Part shown: positions 41,157 to 49,630 of the stretch, in pieces
How the letters are laid out: every line of letters begins with the position of its first letter
How positions within the stretch are numbered: the stretch's first letter is position 1
NCBI GenBank assembly: GCA_910579925.1
Contig: CAJTVY010000027.1
Coordinates: forward strand, 1 to 49,630
Direction of reading: 5' to 3'
Length of the DNA stretch: 49,630 nt
From: an uncultured Dorea sp.
Lineage (GTDB): Bacteria; Bacillota; Clostridia; Lachnospirales; Lachnospiraceae
The notes under the pieces: model-generated
Told to the model about the DNA's origin: nothing
What the model saw: the letters and a program-made list of their open reading frames with translations, nothing else
Databases searched by the model: none
Translations under genes and position numbers: made by a program

Positions 41157-42022
41157 GCAGAATCGAAGTAACAGACGTATCCAAGTCATTCAAAGACACG
41201 CAGGCGCTCTCCCATGTGAACCTTCAGTTTGAGGAGAATACCATCTACGGCCTCCTTGGAAGAAACGGAGCCGGCAAATCAACGCTTCTGAATATTATCA
41301 ACAACCGGCTGTTTGCCACCAGCGGCACGGTCACGCTGGACGGCGGCAGGCTTAACGAGAATACCCGCGCACTCTCCTGCTGCTTTCTCGCCAATGAAAG
41401 CAACCTTTATCCAGAAGGAATGAAGGTAAAGCAGGCATTGCGGTGGAGCCGGGAATTCTATCCTGATTTTGACATGAATTATGCACAGAGACTTTGTACG
41501 ATGTTTGAACTTCCCGAGAAAAAGAAGATCAAAGATCTGTCTACCGGATACCAGTCTATTTTCAGAAACATTATAGCCTTATCCGTAAATGTAAGATTCC
41601 TGTTCCTGGATGAACCTGTCCTGGGACTTGATGCCCACCACAGAGACCTGTTCTACCGGGTTCTGATTGAAAAATATGCTGAACATCCCTTTACTGCCGT
41701 GATTTCCACCCATCTGATTGAAGAGGCGGCGAATTTCATCGAGCAGGTGATTGTTCTAAAGAAGGGGGAAATTATTCGAAACCAGTCCATCGAAAGCCTG
41801 CTTGACAGCGGCTACTGCATCAGCGGACCCGGGGCGCAGATTGAGTCCTACCTGAAAGGGAAGGAAGTGATCGGAACGGATACACTGGGCGGCTTAAAGA
41901 CTGCCTATGTTCTAGGTATTCCTGATCCACAGCTTCCGGCAGGGACAGAAGTATCCAGAATGGACCTGCAGAAATTATTCATCTGGCTGACAGAAAACGG
42001 CCCGGCACAGCCGCAATTTTAA
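41153..42022 (+). CDS. ABC transporter ATP-binding protein, YtrB-like
   Basis: This 289-residue ATPase has Walker A GRNGAGKST (36-44), a degenerate signature LSTGYQS (129-135) where LSGGQ is usual, Walker B FLFLDEP (149-155), and switch His in ISTHLIEEA. The variant signature is typical of the YtrB branch. The C-terminal 70 residues form an extension with no motif I recognise. It is translationally coupled to the GntR regulator and followed after 18 bases by a membrane protein, which is probably its permease. The substrate is unknown. Confidence 0.9.
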   Translation: MSRIEVTDVSKSFKDTQALSHVNLQFEENTIYGLLGRNGAGKSTLLNIINNRLFATSGTVTLDGGRLNENTRALSCCFLANESNLYPEGMKVKQALRWSREFYPDFDMNYAQRLCTMFELPEKKKIKDLSTGYQSIFRNIIALSVNVRFLFLDEPVLGLDAHHRDLFYRVLIEKYAEHPFTAVISTHLIEEAANFIEQVIVLKKGEIIRNQSIESLLDSGYCISGPGAQIESYLKGKEVIGTDTLGGLKTAYVLGIPDPQLPAGTEVSRMDLQKLFIWLTENGPAQPQF

Positions 42023-42040
42023 AGAAAGAGGTATCTGTAT

Positions 42041-42793
42041 ATGAAAAAATTTATGAAATATCAATTAAGAGATATGGTGATTGGTTATTCTATCTATGCA
42101 GCGGTGATGATTCTGCTGGCAGCCGTTGTTATTTCTGTTTCCGTTACGAATGACAATGTAAATCTCAGCTTAAATGGAAATGGATTCTCAAGCGTCATCT
42201 TCTGTTTTGTTTGCGCAATAGCAATGTATAAGGAACAATGCCAGTTAGCAATACAGAGCAGTATTTCCAGAAAGGATTTTTTCCGAAGCAGCATCTTCGT
42301 AATTGCAATTCTCAGTTTATTGTGTGCATTCGTCGACCTGCTCCTTCGTGGAATCAGTCTGAGTGCGGCTTCATTTTCTGCGGAAACCACTGGTTTTGAC
42401 CTCAGCAGCTTTATGTTTCTGTTCTATCCTGAATTTCTTGAAAGAAGCAGTGACGCCATAGTGACGATTACCGGGTTTTTCATGTCATTTTTTATCTGCA
42501 TGGCGTCTGCTGTACTGGGATTCCTGATTGCAGGAATCTATTGCAGGATACCTAAGAAGTTCCGCACATTCTACTGTATTGCACTTCCGATCATATTCTG
42601 TGGACTGACCCCTGCTTTTTCGGTCATTGCCATCTTCTCTCCCGGGCCGGTACGCAATATTATGGAATTTCTGCTGGATCTCATGGGAATTACCAGCGGC
42701 AGTCCGTTTTGCGGAATGATGACAATTACGGTTATATCGCTTCTCATGGGTTTGATCTGCTATAGAATTCTTAAAAAAACAGAGATTGTTTAG
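42041..42793 (+). CDS. membrane protein, probable permease of the YtrB-like ABC transporter
   Basis: This 250-residue protein has about six transmembrane helices (residues about 15-35, 48-63, 85-108, 140-165, 178-200 and 222-245). It resembles the ABC-2-like permeases that accompany YtrA/YtrB regulators, but it has no strong sequence signature. It is the last gene of the operon, with a hairpin just after the stop. A role in envelope-stress response is inferred only from context. Confidence 0.75.
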   Translation: MKKFMKYQLRDMVIGYSIYAAVMILLAAVVISVSVTNDNVNLSLNGNGFSSVIFCFVCAIAMYKEQCQLAIQSSISRKDFFRSSIFVIAILSLLCAFVDLLLRGISLSAASFSAETTGFDLSSFMFLFYPEFLERSSDAIVTITGFFMSFFICMASAVLGFLIAGIYCRIPKKFRTFYCIALPIIFCGLTPAFSVIAIFSPGPVRNIMEFLLDLMGITSGSPFCGMMTITVISLLMGLICYRILKKTEIV

Positions 42794-42805
42794 CGTGCAA
42801 AAAGT

Positions 42806-42838
42806 AAGGCGGATTCTGTATATACAGAATCCACCTTT
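42806..42838. terminator. bidirectional terminator between the ABC operon and parC
   Basis: GGATTCTGTATATACAGAATCC is a perfect palindrome of 22 bases, in two arms of 11, extended by AAGG and CCTT with one mismatch. A short T-run (CCTTTCCC) follows on the plus strand. It sits between convergent genes. Confidence 0.65.
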
Positions 42839-42852
42839 CCCGTAAAACGTTT

Positions 42853-45093
42853 CTACCCCCGTACCTTCGTTCCTGTTCCGTCTCTTTTTGCCGTCTTAAG
42901 CCGGCCAAGAGAGACTTCCCGTTCTCCCACCGTAACTTTCAGTTCCGTCCCTTCCTCAAGGATCCAGGCTTCCTCCACCTCATCATTCTTACGCAGTTTG
43001 ATTCCCCGCACGCCGATGGCCGCCTTCTTCTTCTCAGCTACTTCCTCTGCCGCAAATTTTAAGAAATATCCGTCTTTGGACCGCAGAACCACGCTCTGGT
43101 TATCACTGATTACCCCTGCGGCAATCACCATATCCTCGTTCTGCAGCTTGGTAGCCGCAATCGAACGCTTTGCCACCTGAAATTCAAGTCCGTCAACCTT
43201 CTTGACCATTCCCTGCTTTGTAGCAAAAAACAGCCTGGAATAACGCATCTGCTCAGAATCGCAGATATAGACAATCTCTTCCTGGGTGCTGTCATAATTG
43301 CTTACATTATCGATGGGGATGCCCTTGTCCCGGAATTTTCCATAAGGCAGATCCAGAACCTTGATCTGATGCATTTTCCCCGTATTGGTAAACACACAGA
43401 TCTTTCCCGTGTTCATACAGGAAATGATGTATTTATTCTCAGCGTCCGCCGCCTCTTTGTTCCTTCCATAAGTATTGCCGTCTACCGTCTTGGCATAACC
43501 GAACCGGTCCATCAGGAAGACGACTTCCTGCTCTTCTACTTTCTTCTCTTCATAGACCGCCTCCTGTGCATTCTCCACCAGGGTGCGGCGTTTCCTGGCA
43601 AATTCCTTTTTCAGCCTGTCCAGGTCTTCCATAATGACCTCTGCCATGGAATCATAATTGTTCAGAATCTCCTCATAGCGGGCAATCTTTGCAAGGGTCT
43701 CGTCATGTTCCTTCATCAGCGCCTCAATCTCCAGACCAATCAGCTTGTACAGACGCATTTCCAGGATCGCCGTTGCCTGACGTTCCGTAAAGCGAAGCAT
43801 AGACGCCATTTTCTTAGAAATCTTCGTCTTAAACTTTATATTCTCCGTCACGCCCTGGGTCAGACAAGCCTTTGCCTCTTTCACAGACTGGCTTCCCCGC
43901 AGGATCTCTATAATTAAGTCGATCACATCACAGGCCTTGATCAGCCCTTCCTGAATCTCCTTCTTATCCATCTCCTTGTTCAGAAGATTCCGGTACTTCC
44001 TGGTAGCCATCTCGAACTGGAAATCCACATGGTGCTCAATGATCTTCTTAAGCCCCATGGTTTCCGGCCTTTTGTCTGCCACCGCAAGCATATTAACCCC
44101 GAATGTATCCTCAAGCCTGGTCTTCTTATAGAGCATGTTCGTGAGGTTCTCAATATCTGCGCCTCGTTTCAGTTCAATAACAATCCTTATGCCCTCTTTG
44201 GAAGATTGGTTAGATATGTCCACGATGTCGCTGGTCTTCTTCGATTCTACTAAGGCGCAGACATCATTTAAGAACTTACCGATTCCTGCGCCGATCATGG
44301 TGTAGGGAATCTCTGTAATCACCAGACGGCTCTTGCCGCCCTTCATCTCCTCCACCTCTACCCTGCCCCGGATCTTGATCTTGCCGGTTCCTTTTTCATA
44401 GATATCCAGAAGGTCGTCCTTATTGACCACGATACCGCCGGTAGGGAAGTCCGGCCCCTTAATATGGCGCAAAAGCTGCTTTGTACTGATATCGTCGTTC
44501 TTCATGTACGCCTTCACCGCATCGATTACTTCCCCCAGGTTATGGGTCGGGATACTGGTTGCCATACCCACCGCAATCCCTTCCGCACCATTGACAAGCA
44601 GATTGGGAAGACGCACCGGAAGTACCTCCGGCTCCTTCTCCGTCTCGTCAAAGTTCGGTACAAAGTCCACGATATCTTTGTCCAGATCCGCCAGATAAGC
44701 CTCCTGGGTCACCTTCGCCAGACGTGCCTCCGTATATCGCATGGCTGCGGCGCCGTCGCCTTCGATAGAACCAAAGTTTCCGTGTCCGTCCACCAGGATC
44801 ATTCCCTTTTTAAATTCCTGGGCCATGACTACAAGCGCCTCGTAGATAGAACTGTCGCCGTGGGGATGGTATTTACCCATGGTATCGCCTACGATACGGG
44901 CACATTTCCGGTAAGGCCTGTCGTAACGTATTCCTAATTCGTACATGTCATAGAGCGTGCGCCGCTGGACCGGCTTTAAGCCGTCCCGGACATCGGGCAG
45001 GGCGCGGGCAACGATCACGCTCATGGCATAGTCGATATATGATTTCTTCATCACGTCCGAGTACTCGGTCCTGATAATTTGTGAATCCTGCAT
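42853..45093 (-). CDS. parC: DNA topoisomerase IV subunit A (ParC/GyrA family)
   Basis: This 746-residue type IIA topoisomerase A subunit has the winged-helix active site with catalytic Tyr120 (AAAMRYTEARL), the quinolone region GDTMGKYHPHGDSSIYEALV, and a C-terminal beta-pinwheel. The pinwheel lacks a clear gyrase-type QRRGGKG box and is shorter than in GyrA, which favours decatenating topoisomerase IV. Ser81 and Glu85 occupy the usual quinolone-contact positions, so there is no sign of a resistance change. It follows parE by 17 bases and has AAGGAG upstream of its ATG. Assignment as gyrase A cannot be fully excluded. Confidence 0.82.
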   Translation of the reverse strand: MQDSQIIRTEYSDVMKKSYIDYAMSVIVARALPDVRDGLKPVQRRTLYDMYELGIRYDRPYRKCARIVGDTMGKYHPHGDSSIYEALVVMAQEFKKGMILVDGHGNFGSIEGDGAAAMRYTEARLAKVTQEAYLADLDKDIVDFVPNFDETEKEPEVLPVRLPNLLVNGAEGIAVGMATSIPTHNLGEVIDAVKAYMKNDDISTKQLLRHIKGPDFPTGGIVVNKDDLLDIYEKGTGKIKIRGRVEVEEMKGGKSRLVITEIPYTMIGAGIGKFLNDVCALVESKKTSDIVDISNQSSKEGIRIVIELKRGADIENLTNMLYKKTRLEDTFGVNMLAVADKRPETMGLKKIIEHHVDFQFEMATRKYRNLLNKEMDKKEIQEGLIKACDVIDLIIEILRGSQSVKEAKACLTQGVTENIKFKTKISKKMASMLRFTERQATAILEMRLYKLIGLEIEALMKEHDETLAKIARYEEILNNYDSMAEVIMEDLDRLKKEFARKRRTLVENAQEAVYEEKKVEEQEVVFLMDRFGYAKTVDGNTYGRNKEAADAENKYIISCMNTGKICVFTNTGKMHQIKVLDLPYGKFRDKGIPIDNVSNYDSTQEEIVYICDSEQMRYSRLFFATKQGMVKKVDGLEFQVAKRSIAATKLQNEDMVIAAGVISDNQSVVLRSKDGYFLKFAAEEVAEKKKAAIGVRGIKLRKNDEVEEAWILEEGTELKVTVGEREVSLGRLKTAKRDGTGTKVRG

Positions 45094-45110
45094 CTTATTC
45101 TCCTTGACTT

Positions 45111-47030
45111 TTAAATATCCAGCTCTGCCTCTGTCGCATTCTCATAGATAAACGTCCGCCTCGGCGGCACCTCCGTCCCCATCAGCATCTCTGTCACCCC
45201 GGACGCCATCCTGGCATCCTCAATCTCCACCAGCTTTAAAAGCCGGGTCTCAGGGTTCAGCGTCGTCTCCCACAACTGATCCGCATCCATCTCGCCAAGC
45301 CCTTTATACCTCTGCAGCGTGAACGGCCCGTCGTGAGTCTTCCGGTATCTCTCTAACGCCTTATCATCGTAGAGATACTCTTCCTCCCCCTTTTTCGGCA
45401 TAGCCTTATAAAGCGGCGGCATGGCGATATAGACATGTCCCTCAAAAATCAGTTCCGGCATAAACCGGTAGAACAGCGTCAGAAGCAGCGTAGAAATATG
45501 CGCCCCGTCCACATCCGCATCCGCCATGATAATGATCTTGTCATACTTAAGCCTGCTGATATCGAAGTCATTTCCATATCCTTCCGAAAATCCACAGCCA
45601 AAGGCATTGATCATGGTCTTGATCTCCGCATTGGCAAGCACTTTGTCGATACTCGCTTTCTCCACGTTAAGGATCTTCCCCCGGATCGGCAGAATCGCCT
45701 GATACATCCTGTCCCTGGCGGTCTTCGCAGACCCTCCGGCAGAGTCTCCCTCCACGATAAAGATCTCACATTTCCCGGCTTCCCGGCTCTCACAGTTGGC
45801 CAGCTTCCCATTGCTGTCAAAGGAATACTTCTGCTTCGTCAGAAGGTTGGTCTTTGCCCTCTCTTCCGTCTTGCGGATCTTCGCCGCCTTCTCCGCACAG
45901 CCGATCACCTTCTTCAGATTCTCAAGATTCCGGTCAAAATACCGGATAATCTCATCATTAGTCACCTTACTGCAGGCCTTGGAAGCATCCGGGTTGTCCA
46001 GCTTCGTCTTGGTCTGTCCCTCGAATCTTGGATCCGGATGCTTGATGGATACAATGGCCGTCATTCCATTACGCACGTCGGCCCCCGTAAAATTCGTATC
46101 CTTCTCTTTTAAAATTCCAAGTTCCCTGGCATACTGGTTGATCACCGTAGTAAACGTAGTCTTGAACCCGGTCAGATGAGTCCCACCCTCCGCATTATAA
46201 ATATTGTTACAGAAGCCAAGAACATTTTCATGAAATTCATTCACATACTGAAAGGCCGCCTCTACCTCGATTCCTTCCGCCTCGCCTTTAAAATACACGG
46301 GATCATGCACCGGCTCCTTCTTGGAATTCAGATCTTTAATAAACCCTAAGATCCCGTCCGGTTCATGGTAAACGATATGTTCAGCCTCGCTACCCCGTTG
46401 ATCATCAAATATAATCGTAAGGGCCGGGTTCAGATACGCCGTCTCGTGCATCCGGCTCTTGACCTCATCCGCCCGGAACCTCGTCTTCTCGAATATGGTA
46501 TCGTCTGGAAGGAAATTCACCTTCGTCCCTGTCTTTCTTGTCTTCCCGATCTTCGGCAGAAGCCCGTCCTCAAGCTCAATCACCGGCTTTCCTCTCTCAT
46601 AACGGTCATGATGGACATACCCCTCCCGGCTGATCTCCACGTCCATATAAACAGAGAGCGCATTGACCACCGATGACCCCACGCCGTGAAGTCCCCCGCT
46701 TGTCTTATAAGCAGTGTCGTCAAACTTCCCGCCTGCGTGAAGCGTCGTATATACCACCCGCGCCGCCGACACTCCTGTAGTATGCATCCCCACCGGCACA
46801 CCCCGCCCGTTATCGCTGACCGTTGCCGATCCGTCTTTTTCCAGCGTCACACGGATCTCCGTACAGAAACCGGCCAGATGCTCATCCACCGCATTATCTA
46901 CAATCTCATAAATCAAGTGGTTCAACCCTTTTGTCGACACACTGCCAATATACATTCCCGGTCTTTTCCGTACTGCTTCCAGCCCTTCCAGTATGGCAAT
47001 ACTATCTGCATCATATGTATTTTTTGCCAT
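45111..47030 (-). CDS. parE: DNA topoisomerase IV subunit B (ParE/GyrB family)
   Basis: This 639-residue ATPase subunit has a GHKL site (IYEIVDNAVDEHLAG, VSDNGRGVPVG, TSGGLHGVGSSVVNAL), the transducer, and the TOPRIM motifs EGDSAGGSAK and DADVDGAHI. The C-terminus GLGEMDADQLWETTLNPETR is conserved. The ATG at 47030 is chosen because AAGGAT lies about 9 bases upstream; an earlier in-frame start at 47072 is unlikely. It is co-directional with parC. The two form a heterotetramer that decatenates replicated chromosomes. Confidence 0.87.
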   Translation of the reverse strand: MAKNTYDADSIAILEGLEAVRKRPGMYIGSVSTKGLNHLIYEIVDNAVDEHLAGFCTEIRVTLEKDGSATVSDNGRGVPVGMHTTGVSAARVVYTTLHAGGKFDDTAYKTSGGLHGVGSSVVNALSVYMDVEISREGYVHHDRYERGKPVIELEDGLLPKIGKTRKTGTKVNFLPDDTIFEKTRFRADEVKSRMHETAYLNPALTIIFDDQRGSEAEHIVYHEPDGILGFIKDLNSKKEPVHDPVYFKGEAEGIEVEAAFQYVNEFHENVLGFCNNIYNAEGGTHLTGFKTTFTTVINQYARELGILKEKDTNFTGADVRNGMTAIVSIKHPDPRFEGQTKTKLDNPDASKACSKVTNDEIIRYFDRNLENLKKVIGCAEKAAKIRKTEERAKTNLLTKQKYSFDSNGKLANCESREAGKCEIFIVEGDSAGGSAKTARDRMYQAILPIRGKILNVEKASIDKVLANAEIKTMINAFGCGFSEGYGNDFDISRLKYDKIIIMADADVDGAHISTLLLTLFYRFMPELIFEGHVYIAMPPLYKAMPKKGEEEYLYDDKALERYRKTHDGPFTLQRYKGLGEMDADQLWETTLNPETRLLKLVEIEDARMASGVTEMLMGTEVPPRRTFIYENATEAELDI

Positions 47031-47108
47031 ATTACCAGATCCTTTCTTTGTAAATATTTCCACACCTTCCACATATTAACACAAAATATGGCATTGTTCA
47101 AACACAAT

Positions 47109-48296
47109 TTATTTTGTAAGCACCGTATCTAGTACATCCGCCAGATAGGTTACCGCATTGCGCATCTCCTCCACCGTATTCGTCTGCGCTCCCGCCTCGA
47201 TCAGAAGGGTCTTAGGTTTAAAATGCATGTTATAGCGGTATCCCTTCAGATAAATATGCCTGGTAAACCCAGGGTACTTCTCAAGCGCGGCAAGCTGCAT
47301 CTGCAGGGAAAACGCCAGATTATCCTGGATATACGGGTTGGCAAGATAGCTGATATTGCCGTTTGCCTTTGTCCGGCTCATCCCGTTAAAAAACATGATC
47401 TGAGCAGTCTGCTTTCCGTCGATTTCCGTCACCAGGTGAGTCTGCTCGCCCACCCCGTCCCGGTGAAGATCAATAACCACCTCAATACTTGGATTCTCAT
47501 CAAGAATTTTCTGTATTTCCGGTTCCGCCAGATCGTAAGCCATACTTCGGTCCAGTTTCCCGTCCACCATGTCATAGACCCCTTTGTGATGGATGGTCTG
47601 AATCTTGTATGTATCATTTAGAAGATCTGTCAGCAGGTTTCCCATTCCTACAATCGTAGTACTCTCATCCCCTGGCACGGAATCTGCGAATGCCTCCTGG
47701 GAGTGGGTATGATAGATCAGCACCTTCGGTCCCTTTTTCGACTGATCAATCTTCATCTCTTTTCCCAGAAGAACCTGGGCGTTCAGAAGCTCCGGATCCG
47801 CCATAGTACTTGAGTCAACCGTGTAAAAGGTTCCAAGAAGATACTCATAGTTCATCATTTTCTCCATGGATGTGTCAATCTGCGGTGCAGTCGTCTGAAC
47901 CACCTCCTGTTCCTGCCCGTCTTTTGGCACCAGTTTCCCGTTCTCGTCCACCATATTCTCATCATTGGCCTGGTTTGCAAGAATCATACGGTATGTCTCC
48001 TGATCCTCCACGTCGGTACAGGCAGCGGATTTCTCCGTCATATAAGTGCCAAGAGGAATCCACTCCATGGCCGTCTGTGTAATCCAGTCCGCCAGTGATC
48101 CGCCGTTACCGTTTTCCACGTAAACGAATCCTGTCAGAAATGTCTTCTTAGCCTGCTCCATCAGAAACCGGTTCAGTTTTGTCTGTCTGGCCTGCTCCGG
48201 TTTCAGAGGCAGGGAAATGTTCACACAGGTATAGACTGCCAGAATCCCCAGGATTATCACAATCAATATCTGGCTGATCTGCTTTCTTCGCTCCAC
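47109..48296 (-). CDS. spoIIP: stage II sporulation protein P (SpoIIP)
   Basis: This 395-residue amidase/endopeptidase has one N-terminal membrane anchor (about 8-30) and a C-terminal SpoIIP domain with the catalytic/metal landmarks KVLIYHTHSQEAF (His196, His198), VVIDLHRDGVGE and LLIEAGAQTNT. SpoIIP degrades septal peptidoglycan with SpoIID during engulfment. The start is a GTG at 48296 preceded by GGAG. It lies downstream of gpr on the same strand, a pairing conserved in endospore formers. The middle linker (about 95-150) is low complexity and acidic. Confidence 0.94.
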   Translation of the reverse strand: MERRKQISQILIVIILGILAVYTCVNISLPLKPEQARQTKLNRFLMEQAKKTFLTGFVYVENGNGGSLADWITQTAMEWIPLGTYMTEKSAACTDVEDQETYRMILANQANDENMVDENGKLVPKDGQEQEVVQTTAPQIDTSMEKMMNYEYLLGTFYTVDSSTMADPELLNAQVLLGKEMKIDQSKKGPKVLIYHTHSQEAFADSVPGDESTTIVGMGNLLTDLLNDTYKIQTIHHKGVYDMVDGKLDRSMAYDLAEPEIQKILDENPSIEVVIDLHRDGVGEQTHLVTEIDGKQTAQIMFFNGMSRTKANGNISYLANPYIQDNLAFSLQMQLAALEKYPGFTRHIYLKGYRYNMHFKPKTLLIEAGAQTNTVEEMRNAVTYLADVLDTVLTK

Positions 48297-48334
48297 ATCA
48301 TCACTCCATCTGCATATTCATTATGTTAATCGTA

Positions 48335-48366
48335 CCTGTGCGTCCATAAATCATACAACGCACAGG
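48335..48366. other. inverted repeat in the gpr-spoIIP gap
   Basis: CCTGTGCG (48335-48342) and CGCACAGG (48359-48366) form a perfect 8-base stem around 16 bases. There is no T-run, so an operator or mRNA hairpin is as likely as a terminator. Confidence 0.35.
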
Positions 48367-48383
48367 CCATTCGTTCCTTAACA

Positions 48384-49373
48384 CTATATGACACCCATTT
48401 CCTGATTATGTGCATGTCCTTTTGAAAAAAGCATATTCAGCGCCTCTGAGATGGTGTAGCTGATCCGCTTTACCGTCTCGTCAATATCTTTAGGCGTCAC
48501 GAACAGACCGTTGAGATGGGGAGAGATCAGTTCCTTCACCAGTTCGTACTTCTCCGCCGCATTATACCCCTGCATGACCAGACCTACCCCGCGCAGTGTC
48601 TCCGAACTCTCCAGAGCCAGAATCAGATTCTCCATGGTATCATTGACAATGGTTGCCGCATCCACTACCGTCGGGACGCCGATTGCCAGAACCGGAATTC
48701 CCACCGTATCTTCGGTAATGGCATTTCGGTGGTTTCCCACGCCAGAGCCTGGATTAATTCCAGTATCCGTAATCTGGATGGTGCGGTTCAGCCTTTTAGA
48801 ACTTCTTGCAGCCAGCGCATCCACGGCAATCATCATATCCGGCTTCGTTTCCTTTACGATTCCCTTGATGATCTCCACCGTCTCCATTCCGGTCTGCGCC
48901 ATGACGCCGGGAACTATGGCGCTCACCAGGCGAACGTCCTCTTCGCCCATAGCATATTTCCCGTATTCCTTCACAATATGCCTGGTAATGTTCAGATTGT
49001 CCACCACGTAAGGTCCCAGGGCATCCGGCGTCACTTTGCGGTTTCCAAGGCCCACCACCAGAATCGAGTAATCCTCCTTATCCTTCTTAATAAAGCGGGC
49101 CAGGAACTTTGCAAGTTCCTTCGATATTTCATCATGATAATCCTCATCGGGAACCGCCATGTTAGGAGCCTCCATGGTGATATAGGTGCCCACCGGCTTA
49201 CGCATGACCTTTGCGCCGTTCTCTGTCTCTATTTTGACGGTCGTCACCTTGATCTCCCTTTCCTCGTCATAGTCCTCTTTCAGAGAAACCCCCTGAACCT
49301 CCACGTTGTCCGATTCAAACCGCTCTTTATCCTCAAGAGCAAGGTCCGTCCTGATGCTATACTTTTCAATCAT
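48384..49373 (-). CDS. gpr: GPR endopeptidase (spore germination protease)
   Basis: This 329-residue protease degrades small acid-soluble spore proteins at germination. Family landmarks include VVGLGNRKVTPDALGPYVVDNL, SAIVPGVMAQTGMET, IAVDALAARSSKRLNRTIQITDTGINPGSGVGNHR and PVLAIGVPTVVDAATI. An N-terminal propeptide (about 1-15, before DLALE) is typical of the zymogen P46-like form. The ATG at 49373 follows GAGG by 9 bases. It should be made in the forespore from a sigma-G promoter, but I could not find a convincing one. spoIIP follows. Confidence 0.95.
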   Translation of the reverse strand: MIEKYSIRTDLALEDKERFESDNVEVQGVSLKEDYDEEREIKVTTVKIETENGAKVMRKPVGTYITMEAPNMAVPDEDYHDEISKELAKFLARFIKKDKEDYSILVVGLGNRKVTPDALGPYVVDNLNITRHIVKEYGKYAMGEEDVRLVSAIVPGVMAQTGMETVEIIKGIVKETKPDMMIAVDALAARSSKRLNRTIQITDTGINPGSGVGNHRNAITEDTVGIPVLAIGVPTVVDAATIVNDTMENLILALESSETLRGVGLVMQGYNAAEKYELVKELISPHLNGLFVTPKDIDETVKRISYTISEALNMLFSKGHAHNQEMGVI

Positions 49374-49448
49374 CCCTTACATCCTCACTTTATTCTTAGT
49401 CTATTAATGATTTATTGCTAGTTTTTACAATATTTTGAGAAATATGTA

Positions 49449-49477
49449 TTGACAGAAACCATTCCTTGCCCTAAAAT
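49449..49477 (+). promoter_or_regulatory. sigma-A promoter of rpsT
   Basis: A perfect -35 TTGACA (49449-49454) and -10 TAAAAT (49472-49477) are separated by 17 bases. The leader to the rpsT start is about 90 bases. Confidence 0.8.
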
Positions 49478-49489
49478 AAACTCGTGCGT

Positions 49490-49548
49490 TTCGTTAGAAC
49501 GTCCGTGTCCGGCTCTAACGAAGTCAGTCATCGATACGAATGAATCGA
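49490..49548 (+). promoter_or_regulatory. structured rpsT leader
   Basis: TTCGTTAGA (49490-49498) pairs exactly with TCTAACGAA (49514-49522), and TCGAT (49531-49535) with ATCGA (49544-49548). The second stem ends 12 bases before the GGAGG site. Such leaders often let ribosomal proteins regulate their own translation; that is unproven here. Confidence 0.4.
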
Positions 49549-49574
49549 AATATAAGATATTGGAGGTGGACAAA

Positions 49575-49630
49575 TTGGCTAATATCAAATCTGCAAAGAA
49601 GAGAATCTTAGTGAACGAAACAAAAGCTGC
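49575..49630 (+). CDS. rpsT: 30S ribosomal protein S20, N-terminal part only
   Basis: A TTG start preceded by GGAGG (8 bases) begins MANIKSAKKRILVNETKA, the conserved N-terminus of bacterial S20, which binds 16S rRNA early in small-subunit assembly. The gene runs off the window. It is divergent from gpr, an arrangement common in clostridia. Confidence 0.93.
   Translation, partial: MANIKSAKKRILVNETKA

Noticed and set aside
44840..44860. Possible quinolone resistance substitution in parC
   Set aside because: Ser81 and Glu85 are the usual wild-type-like residues at these positions.
48516..49421. 301-codon open frame on the plus strand opposite gpr
   Set aside because: It is rich in His, Arg and Ile in the pattern expected of an antisense shadow and has no ribosome binding site.
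49374..49440. Possible sigma-G promoter for gpr
   Set aside because: A CATTAAT-like -10 box is present, but no matching -35 box lies at the right distance.

Overview
The window is a chromosomal segment of a spore-forming, low-GC Firmicute, most likely a Lachnospiraceae member (Dorea/Mediterraneibacter/Blautia-like; the family is an inference from gene content). Four sporulation or germination genes are visible (a SpoVB-like flippase, spoIIM, spoIIP, gpr), together with clostridial-style isc, opp and recA-scp neighbourhoods. Almost all genes start at a strong AGGAGG-type site. No rRNA, tRNA, CRISPR array or intact transposase was seen, and no gene-free stretch exceeds 300 bases.

Region by region. 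(1) 1-1.9 kb is a visibly AT-rich accessory patch: a cut-off clpP translationally coupled to a short AraC-type regulator, a GC-richer scar, an XRE regulator, and an exported or anchored protein of unknown function. (2) 1.9-6.5 kb holds a LytTR regulator/DUF3021 pair divergent from an ABC-2 exporter, then a BceRS-like two-component system. (3) 6.6-12.3 kb is the glycolytic set gapA-pgk-tpiA-(esterase)-gpmI on the minus strand. (4) 12.5-23.2 kb is a peptide-use block: an oligopeptide ABC transporter (oppA-B-C-D-F) followed by tldD and pmbA in the same direction, an RpiR-type regulator upstream, and a divergent M42 aminopeptidase. (5) 23.3-27.6 kb has a PHP phosphatase and an iscR-nifS-nifU-mnmA iron-sulfur/tRNA-thiolation operon. 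(6) 27.6-30.5 kb has a SpoVB-like flippase, a membrane-anchored anthrax-lethal-factor-like (M34/PPEP-type) zinc metalloprotease, and spoIIM. (7) 30.5-38.7 kb is nudix-rny-recX-recA-dacF-scpB-scpA-phosphoesterase on the minus strand. (8) 38.8-42.8 kb has an Xaa-Pro aminopeptidase and a GntR/YtrA-type ABC operon. (9) 42.8-49.4 kb has topoisomerase IV-like parC/parE, spoIIP and gpr, and the window ends in the start of rpsT with its promoter and structured leader.

The points most worth following are: the membrane-anchored lethal-factor-like protease at 29160-29903; a family of small palindromic intergenic elements at about 29.05, 33.54, 35.0 and 37.8 kb, three of them bounded by short direct repeats as a mobile MITE/REP-like element would be; the coupling of Opp, TldD/TldE, an RpiR sensor and an M42 peptidase; predicted operators (recA SOS box, iscR, oppA, gapA, GntR); and two further intergenic repeats, at 6545-6577 and 9864-9934.
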